This document shows, in pieces, positions 33,046 to 43,264 of a stretch of 64,000 nt of DNA. The notes under the pieces are model-generated. The model had not been told where the DNA came from. It did no database searches and worked only from the letters and a program-made list of their open reading frames with translations. This DNA comes from Dromiciops gliroides (Eukaryota > Chordata > Mammalia > Microbiotheria > Microbiotheriidae): contig NC_057861.1 in assembly GCF_019393635.1 (NCBI RefSeq), forward strand, positions 740,394,732 through 740,458,731. Direction: 5' to 3'. Both the position numbers and the translations under genes were made by a program. Every line of letters begins with the position of its first letter. Within the stretch, counting starts at the first letter, position 1.

Positions 33046-33463
33046 TGTGATAGGTGTTTGTGTGGTGTTGCCTATGATCAATATTTGAATTCTTTTGTAA
33101 GAAATAATTATTAATAGCTGATATATTGGGTGAGATGTTCCTGAAGTACTTTACTGATGAGATTTGGACTAACATTTTTGTACCAGACCACACCCAAAAG
33201 GAAGCTATTGTGCTCTGCTCATCTTGGGTAGGGTCTACAGTCTTTGAATTGGTGACCAATCACTTCAACCAGTTAGATTTGATTGCTATTTGATAGACCA
33301 CCAACAGTTAAAAGGGTATGTAAGATTTGAGTCCACCATGGTTTTTTTGTCTTTGTTCAGGGAGAGATGACCAATGACCATCCTTTTATTAATAACTTTC
33401 TGGATTAATTAATGAAATGACAAAATTACCCAGAAACCATGTCTCTTATTTTTAACTGTCACA
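33046..33463 (+). mobile_element. Unclassified LTR-like repeat, copy 1
   Basis: 418 bp with ends TGTGATAG and CTGTCACA, a short terminal inverted repeat of the TG...CA type. It interrupts the L1 between ORF1 and ORF2 remnants. A reverse-oriented relative is at 40221-40965; the shared blocks are the reverse of 'ttctgggtaattttgtcat', 'ttattaataaaaggatggtc' and 'tatcagctattaataattat'. No target repeat was found. Confidence 0.6.
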
Positions 33464-34539
33464 ATTTCTTTGTGGCTAAATGTAATATTTTTTTTCTTTG
33501 ACCTGCAAGGTATATATTTGGCTATGATACTCCTAGGAGTTTTCATTTTGGGGTTTCTTACAAAAGGTGACTGGTTGAGTTTTTCAATTTTTGCTATGTC
33601 CTTTGGTTCTGATAATTTTTTAAAAATTGCTTCATTTCTTCCTGGAATTTTAATAGAGTTGAGAAATATAGGATTTTCTTTCAGACATTGCTAGGAAATG
33701 GCATGGAGTTAGTCTCCTTTTGAGTTTTGTCTGGAGCATCTCTAGCTACATATTTCATTATAATTGGTGTTTTCTTATGTTTACTAATTTTTCCAGCTTG
33801 ACTTCCTGAATTAGGACTTTGTGTCACAGTCAGACTTTAAGAATTTCTGAAAGCAGTTGGAGCCTTCTTTGATACTGAACTGTATCATTTTGGGTTTGGG
33901 TAATGAACAATGTGTTCTTCAAGAAACCTGAGAGGTAATTGGTTAGCATAATATTCCAAGATCTTCTAATTGAAGGGGTCCACACCATATAGGCTTTGCA
34001 TGGTTATCTGCCCTGAAGAAGTCTGATGCACAATGCATCCTAATCATAGCCCTTCTAGTCTGTCACCCATTGGCTTCTGTACATTTGAGATCAAAGCAAT
34101 GAGTCTGTGGCCCCAGGAATCCTTGACTAGAGCCTGGTCTGGTCTCTAGGCTTCTTGCCTCTAGTACACAGCTCTAGGTTGTAAACTTGCATAGTTTTCT
34201 ACTTGTCTCTAAAGGCTATCATTAGCTATGTTTTCTGTTAGGACTCCTATCTGAATGTCCCTTGGCTTCTGACTATCTCTTTGTGCAAACTCAGGCCAGC
34301 AAAATTGATCTATTGAAAGGTTTCCCTGGATTTCCTGACAAATTTTTGGCTCCTTGTTCTTTTCTTTCTTCCTCTCCTTTCTGGACTCATTTTGATAAAG
34401 TTTGGTTGTCCTGCTTCTACTCACCCCCCCCCCCCCACCATGGAGTACCCCTCAGGCTGACTGTTAAAGATAAACACTTTAATAGTGACTCATTGCACAC
34501 AAGACATGAATAAATTCTGTCAATGTACCCAAACCCTGG

Positions 34540-34715
34540 GGCAGCCTTTTCTGCAGATCCCATCTTGTGAGTTTGAAGCTTATCTTCTGCTGTCACACCC
34601 TCATTTTACATATGAAAAAACTGAGGCTAAGTGACCTATCCATAGTCACAAACCCAGCAAATATCAGAAAAAGATTTGAACCCATGTCTTTCCTAAGTCC
34701 AGGTCTCTACACCAG
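34540..34715 (-). mobile_element. MIR-related SINE, reverse strand
   Basis: 'ccctcattttacatatgaaa', 'aactgaggctaagtgaccta', 'gatttgaacccatgtctttc', 'taagtccaggtctctacacc'. Confidence 0.7.
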
Positions 34716-35225
34716 AGGTGTCAAATGTCAGTGACATTGAAACCTTCTGCTTCAATGCAGCTAGTAATTGGGAAATCATTTTAAAAATAGTAATAAATAA
34801 AATGCAATGGGACATAGATAATGTTAACATATTGTTTTTTAGGTCAGTATGAGCCCAGCAGGGATATTTATATATGGTTTCACGGCCTCCCTTTCTATTA
34901 GAGTTTGACATGTAGCTCTCTATACTGTGATACTTCTCTAAAAATGGAAGACAGTTATCTTGCAAACGTACCTTAATAGCCTGCAGCCTCCACACTTCAC
35001 TGATGTTGAGGTGACTTTGTAAAGCCTTACAAGTTGAGCAGGAGCTCTGATAAGTCCCCCTGAGCACACCAAGTATAGACAATGAGCCAGTCAATGATTG
35101 AGTCTCTTGTCTGAGCACTAGGCTGGTTGTATTCACAGAGGTTCATGATCTTGATATTTGGTCACCAGGTAGATTAAAAAAACCTTTTATTAATACCCAG
35201 AGCAAGGAGTTGGTGAAGTGGGGCA
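34716..35225. other. No recognised feature
   Basis: A 147-codon minus-strand frame (34693-35136) includes MIR-derived codons at one end and no recognisable domain. I treat it as chance. Confidence 0.4.
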
Positions 35226-35600
35226 AAGAGGCAAAGTATTATAGTGAATAAAATGTTTAACTTAAAGTCAGGAAGATGTAGCTTCAAATCCTAAACCTGA
35301 TTCTTACTTACCATAAAACCTTGAACAAGTTATTTTATTTACTAGGGCCCCCCTTTCCCTCTTTTTAAAATTAGAGGTTTAGGCTAGATGACTTCTGAGA
35401 TCCCTGACCCTACCTGTGTTGCCATCTCAAGTCACTTCTCTTTTAGACTCAGTTTCTTCATCTGTAAAATCGGAGTAATGATATCTAAAGGGCCTACCTC
35501 ACCTGCTGCTTGTGAGGCTCTAATGAAATACTGCACACACAATTCTTTGCAAGCCTCAAAGTGCCCTATGAATGGCAGTTTTTATTGTTAGAGGGATGAG
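35226..35600 (+). mobile_element. Two MIR-like SINE segments
   Basis: The first (35235-35400) has 'gtcaggaagatgtagcttca', 'accttgaacaagttatttta', 'gaggtttaggctagatgact'. The second (35430-35590) has 'ctcagtttcttcatctgtaa', 'gggcctacctcacctgctgc', 'atgaatggcagtttttattg'. Confidence 0.7.
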
Positions 35601-36055
35601 TGCCCTAATTAAATCAGAGATTTTAAAATATTGAATTATGCACTTATAAATACCCTGTGCTAGACAGAGAGGCTCCATAGGTGAGCAGCTATTGATTCAA
35701 AGGAGGCATATGAGTCAGAGAGAGGGGGAAGAAGAATCGGTTTGCCTGGAGGGAGCTGGCCAAACTGAGACACCCCCTCAGCTCTCCTCATGGCCAGGCC
35801 TTAGTTTACTAATCTCTACACTATGAGGAGTTCTACAAAGGAAGAAAAACAAAACATGTTGAGATGCCTAAGGGAAACAGACAGAAATCAAGGAAAGAAA
35901 ATAACTGAATTGTCAAAGAGGCCGCCGATGGCAAAAGGGAGTGGATTTTTCCCCCTCTTTGGAACAGAAATGTCTTTGATGATTCCTCTCTTCTTTCTGT
36001 AGTCTGTAATTTTATTGAAAGAATGAATAAGCACATGGGAATAAGATAAGATTTG
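35601..36055. other. No recognised feature
   Basis: Single-copy-like. The 87-codon minus-strand frame at 35833-36096 has no recognisable product. Confidence 0.4.
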
Positions 36056-36470
36056 GGTTGCAGAATTTCAGGGCTGGAATAGACCTTGGATGCCATCTAG
36101 GCTGACCTAGACCTGCAAAAGCATCCCTTGGATCAGTGACCCAAGTGGTCACCTTGGCTTTGCTTAGAAACTTCCAGGAAGGGGGAGCTCACTACTTCCC
36201 AAAGCAGCCCATGCCACTTTGTGATAACACCAGTAGTTAGGAATTCTTTTCTATCAAGCCCATTTTTTTCTCTCCACAGCTTCCACCCATTTCCCTAGTT
36301 CTTTCTTCTGGTGCCAAACAGAATAAGGTGAAAGCTTTGAACATAATTGAAGGTGGATACCATATTCACATAAAGATGCTCTTGTCCAGCATACAGATCC
36401 CTAATTCCTTCGAGTGATATTCTCCAGCTCATCAATGAATGTCTTTCCTAACATGTGGTTCCCAGAATGG
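36056..36470 (+). mobile_element. CR1/L3-like LINE 3' region
   Basis: 'tcagggctggaatagacctt', 'cttccacccatttccctagt', 'tcttctggtgccaaacagaa', 'catcaatgaatgtctttcct'. This is the series familiar from CR1-type LINE ends in birds and from L3 in mammals. Confidence 0.65.
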
Positions 36471-36815
36471 AGCACAGTGTTCCAGATAAGTAGTTTCCAT
36501 CGTGCAGAACCCGCCCCTTCCTGCCTTTCCAGTGTCCTGGCACATAACCCCTCTATATACTCTATGATACAAGCTCACTTGCATCTCTTAACTAAAATCC
36601 CTTCTGCTCCATTCTCCTTTACTACTGATGAGAATAATTCCAGTTTATCCTGGGTGTATCTTGTTTCCTCACAATTGTTTTCATATTGTCTCCTCCATTA
36701 AATTGTAAGCTCCTTGAGAATAGGCATCATGTTTTCACCTTTTCTGGAAATTACAGTGCTTAATACAGTGGCTGGCACACAGTAAGTGCTTAATAATTGC
36801 ATGTTACCTGACTTA
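36471..36815 (+). mobile_element. L2-like LINE 3' region
   Basis: 'taaattgtaagctccttgag', 'aataggcatcatgttttcac', 'agtggctggcacacagtaag', 'tgcttaataattgcatg'. Confidence 0.7.
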
Positions 36816-36924
36816 TCATGTACCTCTATCAGCAAAAGCTTTTTGAACATGTACTCCCAATATGCATATATTCATTTATTTCTAAATTATATACCTGCAC
36901 CACTGTATATAATGCACCCATTAT
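36816..36924. other. Short unassigned stretch
   Basis: AT-rich, no motif. Confidence 0.35.
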
Positions 36925-37390
36925 AACACATACAGATAGGAATTTTAAAAGAGCAAAATTAAGATGAAATAATATTTGATCCTGGAGACAAAAAGGAGCA
37001 ACTAGTTTCTTGATAGGTTTGGGGAGCAGGGGATGGGGAGGAGTTGCTTTTGGGAAGATTATTTTGGCAGCTATATGAAAGATGGGTTGAAATGGAGAGA
37101 GACTCGAGTCTGGGAGACCAATTATGAGGCCTCTGCAAAAATTCAGGTGAGGGATAATGAGGGGCTGTATAAATAGAGAGAAGGTGACAGAAGTGAGAGT
37201 TGGGTTGATAGAAGTGACAAATTTTGACAATTGATTGGATATAGGGAGTGAGGGAAGTAAGGAGTCATAGAAGAGTCTAAAGTTGTGAGAATTTTGGAGA
37301 ATGGAAGTGTTGTGGTGTCCTCAACAGTGATAGGAAAACTCAGAAGAGGGGCAGGTTTGGGTGGAGGAAGATACTGTAATGGTATCCATG
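36925..37390. mobile_element. Ancient repeat fragment (second half)
   Basis: 'aatatttgatcctggagaca', 'agattattttggcagctata', 'agatgggttgaaatggagag', 'gactcgagtctgggagacca', 'attgattggatatagggagt'. The text agrees with a long interspersed repeat known from many mammals whose name I am not sure of. A 133-codon minus-strand frame here is part of it. Confidence 0.55.
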
Positions 37391-38385
37391 ATGCACAAGT
37401 CCTCCATGTTTACTATCATATGTGACTCACTCTTTCTCTCTCAATACAAAAAGAGGGAGAAGGGGAATGAATTGAGAAGTTCTTCCACCTTTTAATTCTC
37501 TGATGTCATTATTCTATGCATCCTACATAGCAATCATATATTTTTCAATTTTCTTCTTTTCCAAATATATCTTTTTTTAAAATACCCACAAGCAAGCAAA
37601 GAAACAAAAATCCAACCCTTTTTTGTGTTCCATAATATTCTTGGTATTATTTAGTCTTCCTGATATGGAATGGTGCCAACTAGTTTGTATTTATCTTTCA
37701 TTACTTTTCCTTATTTCTGTATTCTGTAATATCTTCTTAAAATCTAAGTAGGTCAATCAGTTTCCTCTTTCTAGACAGTTTGCATTTTACAACCTCCTCT
37801 TTTCTCTATCATCAGAATGGCTTCTCTTTCTGTCTTCAGGATTTAATACTTGGAACTTCCCATAGCTTTGTAGAATTTGGTCCATGGCTACTGTTTCTCT
37901 GAACCTTTTGAAATCAACTTTCCCCAAATACAGGGTATGTTTTTAAATGTAGTGGTCACTTCTTCCCTTGGGTCTCATTATTCACACTCTATTGACCATG
38001 CCCTCATTTTTTGATCACAGCTCAGGTCCAGTGCTGTCTCCCTGGCTCTTGAATAGGTGATCATAGGCATCCTAAACAATTCTACCAACATTTCCCTAGA
38101 CCCACCCAGTTCCCCTTGGCTAGGGGTGGTAACATTCTCCCAAGTAGATACAACTTTGAAAATGAAAATAAAAGAATATATTAGCCCAACAAAGACAGAA
38201 TGAGTGTTTTATTAGTTAACTTGAAGGATTCCAAAGAGAATGTCAAAATAGCTCTTGTCAATCTTGAGACAGTTAATCAACCAAGTAAGAGAACATATGT
38301 AAAGTACTATTATAAGTCTTCAGAGCACTAGAGAAATGCTAGCTGTCATAAATCAACGAGGGAAAAGAGGAGAAGAGAATAAGCA
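37391..38385. other. No clear feature
   Basis: About 1 kb with T-rich plus-strand segments (37480-37760) that might be a very old LINE. Nothing firm. Confidence 0.35.
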
Positions 38386-38389
38386 TTTA

Positions 38390-38635
38390 TATAGTACCTA
38401 CTATGTGCAGGCATTGTGATGTTTTCTACAATTATTATCTCATATGATCCTCACAATAATAACCCTACAAGGAAGGTAATTTTATCATTCCCATTTTACA
38501 GTTGAGGAAACTGAGGCTAACAGAGGTTTAGTGACTTGCCCAGGCAGAGTTACCCAGCTAAATAAGTATCTGACACCAGATTAGAACTCTTCATCCTTTC
38601 ACTGTCCCACCTAACTGCCTTTGAACCTCAAGGAA
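38390..38635 (-). mobile_element. MIR-like SINE, reverse strand
   Basis: 'tagtacctactatgtgcagg', 'ttatctcatatgatcctcac', 'gttgaggaaactgaggctaa', 'ggtttagtgacttgcccagg', 'atcctttcactgtcccacct'. Confidence 0.8.
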
Positions 38636-38735
38636 TAATTATTAAGTGCTTCCTATTTGACAAGCACTGTGTTCAAGATGAAGATAAAAAAGGATAAGCA
38701 CAAACAATTCCTATCTTAATGCCCTCATATGTATA
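38636..38735. mobile_element. Ancient repeat fragment (first part)
   Basis: 'attaagtgcttcctatttga', 'caagcactgtgttcaagatg', 'aaaaaaggataagcacaaac'. Confidence 0.5.
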
Positions 38736-38739
38736 TCAT

Positions 38740-39095
38740 GTTTTAAGGTATGCAAAGCACTTTACAAATATATCTCTTTCTGTCCTCACAACAGCTCTGG
38801 GAGGTAAATGCTATTTTTTTCTTTTCTTTTCTTTTTTTTTTTTACAGGGCAATGAGGGTTAAGTGACTTGCCCAGGGTCACACAGCTGGTAAGTGTCAAG
38901 TATCTGAGGCCAGATTTGAACTCAGGTCCTCCTGAATCCAGGGGCAGTGCTTTATCCATTGTGCCACCTAGCTGCCCCCAAATGCTACTATTTTTACTGA
39001 TGAGGAAACCGAGGCACTTAGTTACTTGCCTAAAGTCACACAGCTAGTAAGTATTTGAAGTCACATTTGAACTCAGGGTTTCCTGACCCCAGATC
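38740..39095 (-). mobile_element. MIR-like SINE, reverse strand, split by a short SINE
   Basis: The left part ends 'ctctgggaggtaaatgct'. The right part resumes 'aaatgctactatttttactg', 'atgaggaaaccgaggcactt', 'aaagtcacacagctagtaag'. Confidence 0.8.
38819..38979 (-). mobile_element. Short CORE-SINE inserted in MIR
   Basis: T/CTTTT-rich tail, 'gggcaatgagggttaagtga' to 'tgccacctagctgcccc'. Target repeats aaatgcta are at 38806-38813 and 38980-38987. Confidence 0.92.
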
Positions 39096-39126
39096 CACAG
39101 CATATCAGCTAAATAAGCATATACAA

Positions 39127-39813
39127 TGAGTGGGATATAGTGGACTTGAGTCAGTTCAGACTCTGAGGCTGGGGTCTGGAAAGTCCCCAGCCCCCAGTCC
39201 CTGATATTTCTAGACCATTCCGTCCATATTACATCCTGTTGCTAAGATACACCCTCCCACCTTGTTCTTGGCTAAACAGGGTGTTGTAGCAATTTCCCTG
39301 AGAAACACGTACTTTGGCTTCCTGAACATGGTGTATCCCATCCCCTTCTTCTCCTTGCTGTCTCTTGTTAGTGCAAACCCACAATGATACCACCCCTCTC
39401 TTCTTGCATTCCAAAGCCCCCTTAGTTCCTAGCACCACTCCTCCCTCTTAGGTCGTTTCACAACCACCTGGCCCCTCCTTACCTGGGTGGAATGGTTTGG
39501 TAACCACCTACCTTTTCCCCCTCCCCTTCCCCCAGCTCTTGGACCTGGCTGAACATACCTCCATACCCTGTTCAGGAACTCAACACGAGTACCAGGATGG
39601 GACAGGATTGAATGTTAGATTGTGAGCCCACCTAGTGCGTGAGGGGACTGCCCCCTCAAACTTCTATAAAAACCCAACTCCTGAGCTCATGGGTGCACTC
39701 CTCATTTCTTGTATGGGGTTGCCCATTCTCAAGAGAATGAAATAATTCTGTCTCTGCTTGACTCGTTGGTCTCCTCGAATTATTTTGGTAAACTGAGGAA
39801 ATTGGCCCATACA
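39127..39813 (+). mobile_element. Probable solo LTR of an endogenous retrovirus (ERV1-like)
   Basis: 687 bp from tgagtggg to cccataca, with 5-bp repeats tacaa at 39122-39126 and 39814-39818. The 3' third has LTR landmarks in order: a TATA box ('ttctataaaaacccaact', about 39662), a region starting 'ggtgcactcctcatttcttg', a GAATGAAATAATTCTG polyadenylation-like segment (about 39734), and 'tctctgcttgactcgttggt'. No retroviral coding sequence is attached. Family placement and exact ends are inferred. Confidence 0.65.
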
Positions 39814-39835
39814 TACAACGATAAAGCTTCTTTAT

Positions 39836-39935
39836 GGCTTCACTGCATCAGTCAGTGAACAAGCGATCATTAAGTACTTCCCATGTGCCCAGCTCCGTGT
39901 GAGTGAGGGATATAACTCCATTGCTATAATGCTGA
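39836..39935. mobile_element. Ancient repeat fragment
   Basis: 'cagtcagtgaacaagcgatc', 'attaagtacttcccatgtgc', 'ccagctccgtgtgagtg'. First part of the same unnamed family. Confidence 0.45.
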
Positions 39936-40220
39936 TTTTCCATAAAAGTAATTTTCAGGAACGTTGTAACCCATTCTTTGACTCTTTAGCAATTTGTCCT
40001 AAAGTGCAAAGAAGGCAAATATCATCTAAGGCATGGAGGTAGAAGGGATGGCCTGATGAGCCAAGCCATTGAGAGAAAAGTCATCTGTTTTCCCTTTGGG
40101 AAGGAGGTGGGAGTGAAGGAAGACCTGGTGGACATTATCTACACCATCCACAAAAATGATTCCTGCAGTCTCCATTCAGCACAAGACTTAGGAGTCTTAG
40201 GGATTCCTCATCCTTGAGTC
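39936..40220. other. No recognised feature
   Basis: Single-copy-like. Confidence 0.35.
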
Positions 40221-40965
40221 TGTGCCTCTTAAAAATATGGGATAGGGGGCGGCTAGGTGGCGCAGTGGATAGAGCACCGACCCTGGAGTCAGGAGGACCT
40301 GAGTTCAAATCCGGCCTCAGACACTTAACACTTACTAGCTGTGTGACCCTGGGCAAGTCACTTAACCCCAATGGCCTCACTAAAAAAAAAATATGGGATA
40401 CATAGATTCTGGGTAATTTAATCATCTTATTAATAGGCAAGCAGGTTATTAAGAAAAGGATGATCTATGGTTGTCTCTCTCGGGCCAAAGACCCCTAATG
40501 GCAGTGGGGTCACAACTTATATACCCTTCTAACTGTAGGAAGTCCATCACATAACAATCAAATTTAATTGGTTGACATGATAAGAGGTGTGTTACATTAA
40601 AATGAAGTCTGGGGATGCTGACTTAGGTCACTCAAATTTTGGTAAAAAAGAAGACATCAGAGAAAGAATACAGACCCAACCCAAGCTGGAGGGAGTATAA
40701 TGGTTTCCACCCAGGTGTGGTTTGGTGCAGTCTAAAGCTCATCCATAAGCAGCCATCGAGATAAATGTATCTATCCCCACCCAAGACTCCTCCACCTAGA
40801 TGAATCCCACTTTCAAGGACAACTGGATCTTGGAGGGTGGGGGGGAGTGGGGGAAGAAAAAACCAAGGAGAAAACACTGGGTGCCCCCCCCAAAGATATC
40901 AGTTATTAATAATCATTTCTCATGATTCACCTTTTCTCATCTACTCATCTCTGTTAAACTGTGTT
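40221..40965 (-). mobile_element. Unclassified LTR-like repeat, copy 2, reverse to copy 1
   Basis: It begins 'tgtgcctcttaaaaatatgg' and, after the SINE, continues 'attctgggtaatttaatcat', 'aaaaggatgatctatggttg', 'acttatatacccttctaact', 'tccatcacataacaatcaaa' and 'tatcagttattaataatcat'. Each block matches the reverse complement of 33046-33463 in the same order. It is longer, with about 180 bp of extra sequence at 40620-40860. The right end is approximate. Confidence 0.6.
40245..40386 (+). mobile_element. Short CORE-SINE, well preserved
   Basis: Starts 'gggggcggctaggtggcgca' and ends 'caatggcctcact' plus A-tail. Target repeats aaaaatatgggata lie at 40231-40244 and 40387-40400. Confidence 0.95.
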
Positions 40966-40979
40966 GCTGAAGATTTCCT

Positions 40980-41520
40980 AGCAGGATGATGGGAAACACA
41001 GTACTTAGTGGAAAAAAAAGAGGGGGGAAAAGCCCAAAACTTTTTCTTATATGTTAACCTGGAAATTAAAGAAACAATCAATATAGGAGAAATAAGGTCT
41101 TTAATGGGGCAGAGGAACTATAGTTCCTGGTATCGCAAAGCTCAGAAAGAAGCTAGGAATACCCAAAGATGGGAGCAGAGGACAGGGTTTTTATGGGGTA
41201 ACAGAACAAAAACTGAACCAAAAGATTGCTCCAGAGTGACATATAACTACTTAATGTAAAGGAACCTTTAACAAAAGAAATAAAGAACTGCTAAGTATAG
41301 GTGTTACTGACTCTGAATAGGAACTCTTTTACATAATATTCATAAAGTCCAGGGAGTAAGGTGGGGAACATCTGGAGGGGATAAGTTGCTTGGGGGAAGG
41401 TCCATAAGTCCATCAAGAGTCTTAATAACATTGTTATTAAGTTGGGGAAAATAGAAGCAAGAAATGCTTACACACAGCAAAGTTTGTTATTTACAAAGAA
41501 TAATTACCAGCGAAATTCTA
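40980..41520. other. Unclassified; possible reverse-strand LTR or retroviral remnant
   Basis: 'aaataaggtctttaatgggg', 'gaactatagttcctggtatc' and 'acagggtttttatggggtaa' have the look of an antisense LTR with R/U5-like text. I could not define ends or target repeats, nor match it to the other LTRs here. Confidence 0.3.
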
Positions 41521-41571
41521 TGAAGAATTAAGGAGAAAGATATTCCTTTGTGCCTAAAGAAGGGATGGGGG

Positions 41572-41721
41572 AGGGGCAGCTAGGTGGCGCAGTGGATTGA
41601 ACAGCAGTCCTGGATTCAGGAGGAACTGAGTTCAAATCTGGCCACAGACACTTAACACTTACTAGCTGTGTGACCCTGGGCAAGTCACTTAACTTCAATT
41701 GCCTCACCAAAAAAGAAAAAA
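41572..41721 (+). mobile_element. Short CORE-SINE with target duplication
   Basis: 'aggggcagctaggtggcgca' to an A/G tail. Target repeats aaagaagggatgggg and aaagaagggatgtgggg flank it. Confidence 0.93.
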
Positions 41722-41845
41722 AAAGAAGGGATGTGGGGAGTAGAGTGAATCAAAGACAGCTTTAAAAAGCTGTATTTACTCTCCTTCCCTTCAGCTGGGG
41801 CTTCCCTCTTCCCTTTACAATTTTACAGCTTAAAACAACGCTAGG

Positions 41846-42019
41846 AGGGGGCAGCTCAGTGGCACAGTGGATAAAGCACCAGCCCTGGATTCGGGAGTAC
41901 CTGAGTTCAAATCCAGCCTCAGACACGTGACACTTACTAGTTGTGTGACCCTGGGCAAGTCACTTAACCCCCACTGCCTTGCAAAAATTAAAAAAAAAAT
42001 TTAAAATAAAATAAAACAT
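41846..42019 (+). mobile_element. Short CORE-SINE with target duplication
   Basis: 'agggggcagctcagtggcac' to an A/TAAAA tail. Target repeats taaaacaacgctagg (41831-41845) and taaaacaacattagg (42020-42034). Confidence 0.93.
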
Positions 42020-42059
42020 TAAAACAACATTAGGACTTTTACACCATTCTATATAGTTT

Positions 42060-42180
42060 TTATAGGTAGTTGTTTGCATGTGGTCTTCCCCTCTGGATTG
42101 TGACTGCCTCAAAGGAAGGGCCTATATTTCTGCCTCTTTAGTGAGCACTTAAAAAATGCTTGTTGACTGTTTGACTGAGG
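42060..42180 (+). mobile_element. L2-like 3' end
   Basis: 'tctggattgtgactgcctca', 'aaggaagggcctatatttct', 'aaaaatgcttgttgactgtt'. Confidence 0.6.
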
Positions 42181-42300
42181 TGGTGGCTCATTTGGGCTTT
42201 GAAGAAAAAGCAGAGTATCAACAGATGGAGATGGGAAATATTTAAGACCTGAGACCCACAGCAGAGAGATGGGAAAAGGCAGGAAAATAACTGTCTGCAG
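42181..42300. other. Short unassigned stretch
   Basis: Purine-rich, no motif. Confidence 0.35.
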
Positions 42301-42660
42301 CTATGTCTTTGTCTCTGTCTATATCTATGTCTCTGTCTATATCTGTCTATCTTTCTCTACATATATAAATAATACATGTTTATAAACGTAAATATATGCC
42401 CAACATATTTGTGCATACATACATATTGCGTATGTGTATTGTATTGAGGAAGACAAAAGGTGTTTATTTCTAATATTTAAATTATATATGAGTGTATATA
42501 TATAGATAAATATGTGTGCATAAATGCCTGTGAATCTCTGTTTCTCTGTGTGTCTGTCTCTGTCTCTGTCTCTGTATGTCCGTGTGTGTGTGTCTCTGTG
42601 TCTCTGTCTCTATGTGTCTCTCTCTATGTCTCTGTCTCTATCTATATCTAGACCATCTAC
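42301..42660. repeat. TCTGTC/TATCTA microsatellites around an AT-rich core
   Basis: TCTGTCTATATC units at 42303-42360, an AT/TATG stretch to 42520, then TGTCTCTGTCTC units to 42660. Together with the next array this gives about 840 bp of simple sequence. Confidence 0.9.
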
Positions 42661-42674
42661 ATTGACATTGACTT

Positions 42675-43140
42675 CTCCATCTCTATCTCCATCTCCATCT
42701 CCATCTCCATCTCCATCTCCATCCCCATCCCCATCTCCATCTCCATCCCCATCCCCATCCCCATCCCGATCTCCATCTCCATCTCCATCTCCATCTCCAT
42801 CTCCATCTCCATCTCCATCTCCATCTCCATCTCCATCTCCATCTCCATCCCCATCCCCATCCCCATCCCCATCCCCATCCCCATCCCCATCCCCATCCCC
42901 ATCTCCATCTCCATCTCCATCTCCATCTCCATCTCCATCTCCATCTCCATCTCCATCTCCATCTCCATCCCCATCCCCATCCCCATCCCCATCCCCATCT
43001 CCATCTCCATCCCCATCTCCATCTCCATCTCCATCTCCATCTCCATCTCCATCTCCATCTCCATCTCCATCTCCATCTCCATCTCCATCTCCACCTCCAC
43101 CTCCATCTCCATATCCACCTCCACCTCCATCTCTATATCT
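42675..43140. repeat. Hexanucleotide array (CTCCAT / CCCCAT)n
   Basis: About 78 six-base units. CTCCAT and CCCCAT units are not mixed at random but lie in blocks: CCCCAT runs at 42747-42764 (3 units plus a CCCGAT), 42849-42902 (9 units) and 42969-42998 (5 units). The last two start exactly 120 bp apart. In any frame it reads as dipeptide repeats, Ser-Pro on the plus strand and Met-Glu/Met-Gly on the minus strand, which explains the 243- and 157-codon frames. These are not genes. Confidence 0.98.
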
Positions 43141-43264
43141 AATCTATCTATCTACATACATACATGGGTATATGCATACACACATACTCATATTATCTCC
43201 CCAGTGGGATATAAACATACACATATCTGCAGTACAGTACAATATAAACCCATAAACACAATTC

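Larger units (their letters stand above)
28201..34430 (-). pseudogene. Decayed L1 retrotransposon, reverse strand, heavily interrupted
   Basis: Read on the minus strand, the 5' region is about 34430-33710, ORF1 remnants lie at 33700-33480, and ORF2 runs from about 31950 to at least 28500. A frame ending at 28783 contains NLSLFEDDMMLHMESPK, which is the L1 reverse-transcriptase C motif. FEDD (28810-28821) stands where active elements have FADD. The endonuclease region is recognisable near 31590 as ISVTISDKI. Stops and frameshifts break every frame. ORF2 encodes endonuclease and reverse transcriptase; here all function is lost. Six SINEs, one MIR and one LTR-like element interrupt it. The 3' boundary near 28200 is uncertain, and the L1 3' UTR was not identified. 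The part at 31800-32430 is assigned by position and style only. Confidence 0.8.

Noticed and set aside
33046..33463. Calling this element a definite LTR
   Set aside because: It has TG...CA ends but no target repeat, no clear polyadenylation order, and no known family match from memory.
34693..35136. 147-codon minus-strand frame
   Set aside because: No recognisable motif, part of it lies in a MIR-related SINE, and no splice context was seen.
36829..37230. 133-codon minus-strand frame
   Set aside because: It lies inside the ancient interspersed repeat at 36925-37390.
40980..41520. A third LTR
   Set aside because: The text is suggestive, but no TG...CA ends with target repeats could be found, so it is listed only as unclassified.
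42524..43255. 243-codon open frame rich in Ser-Pro dipeptides, with a 157-codon Met-Glu/Met-Gly frame opposite
   Set aside because: Both are direct translations of the hexanucleotide array. A six-base unit cannot introduce a stop unless it contains one, so the length carries no coding evidence.
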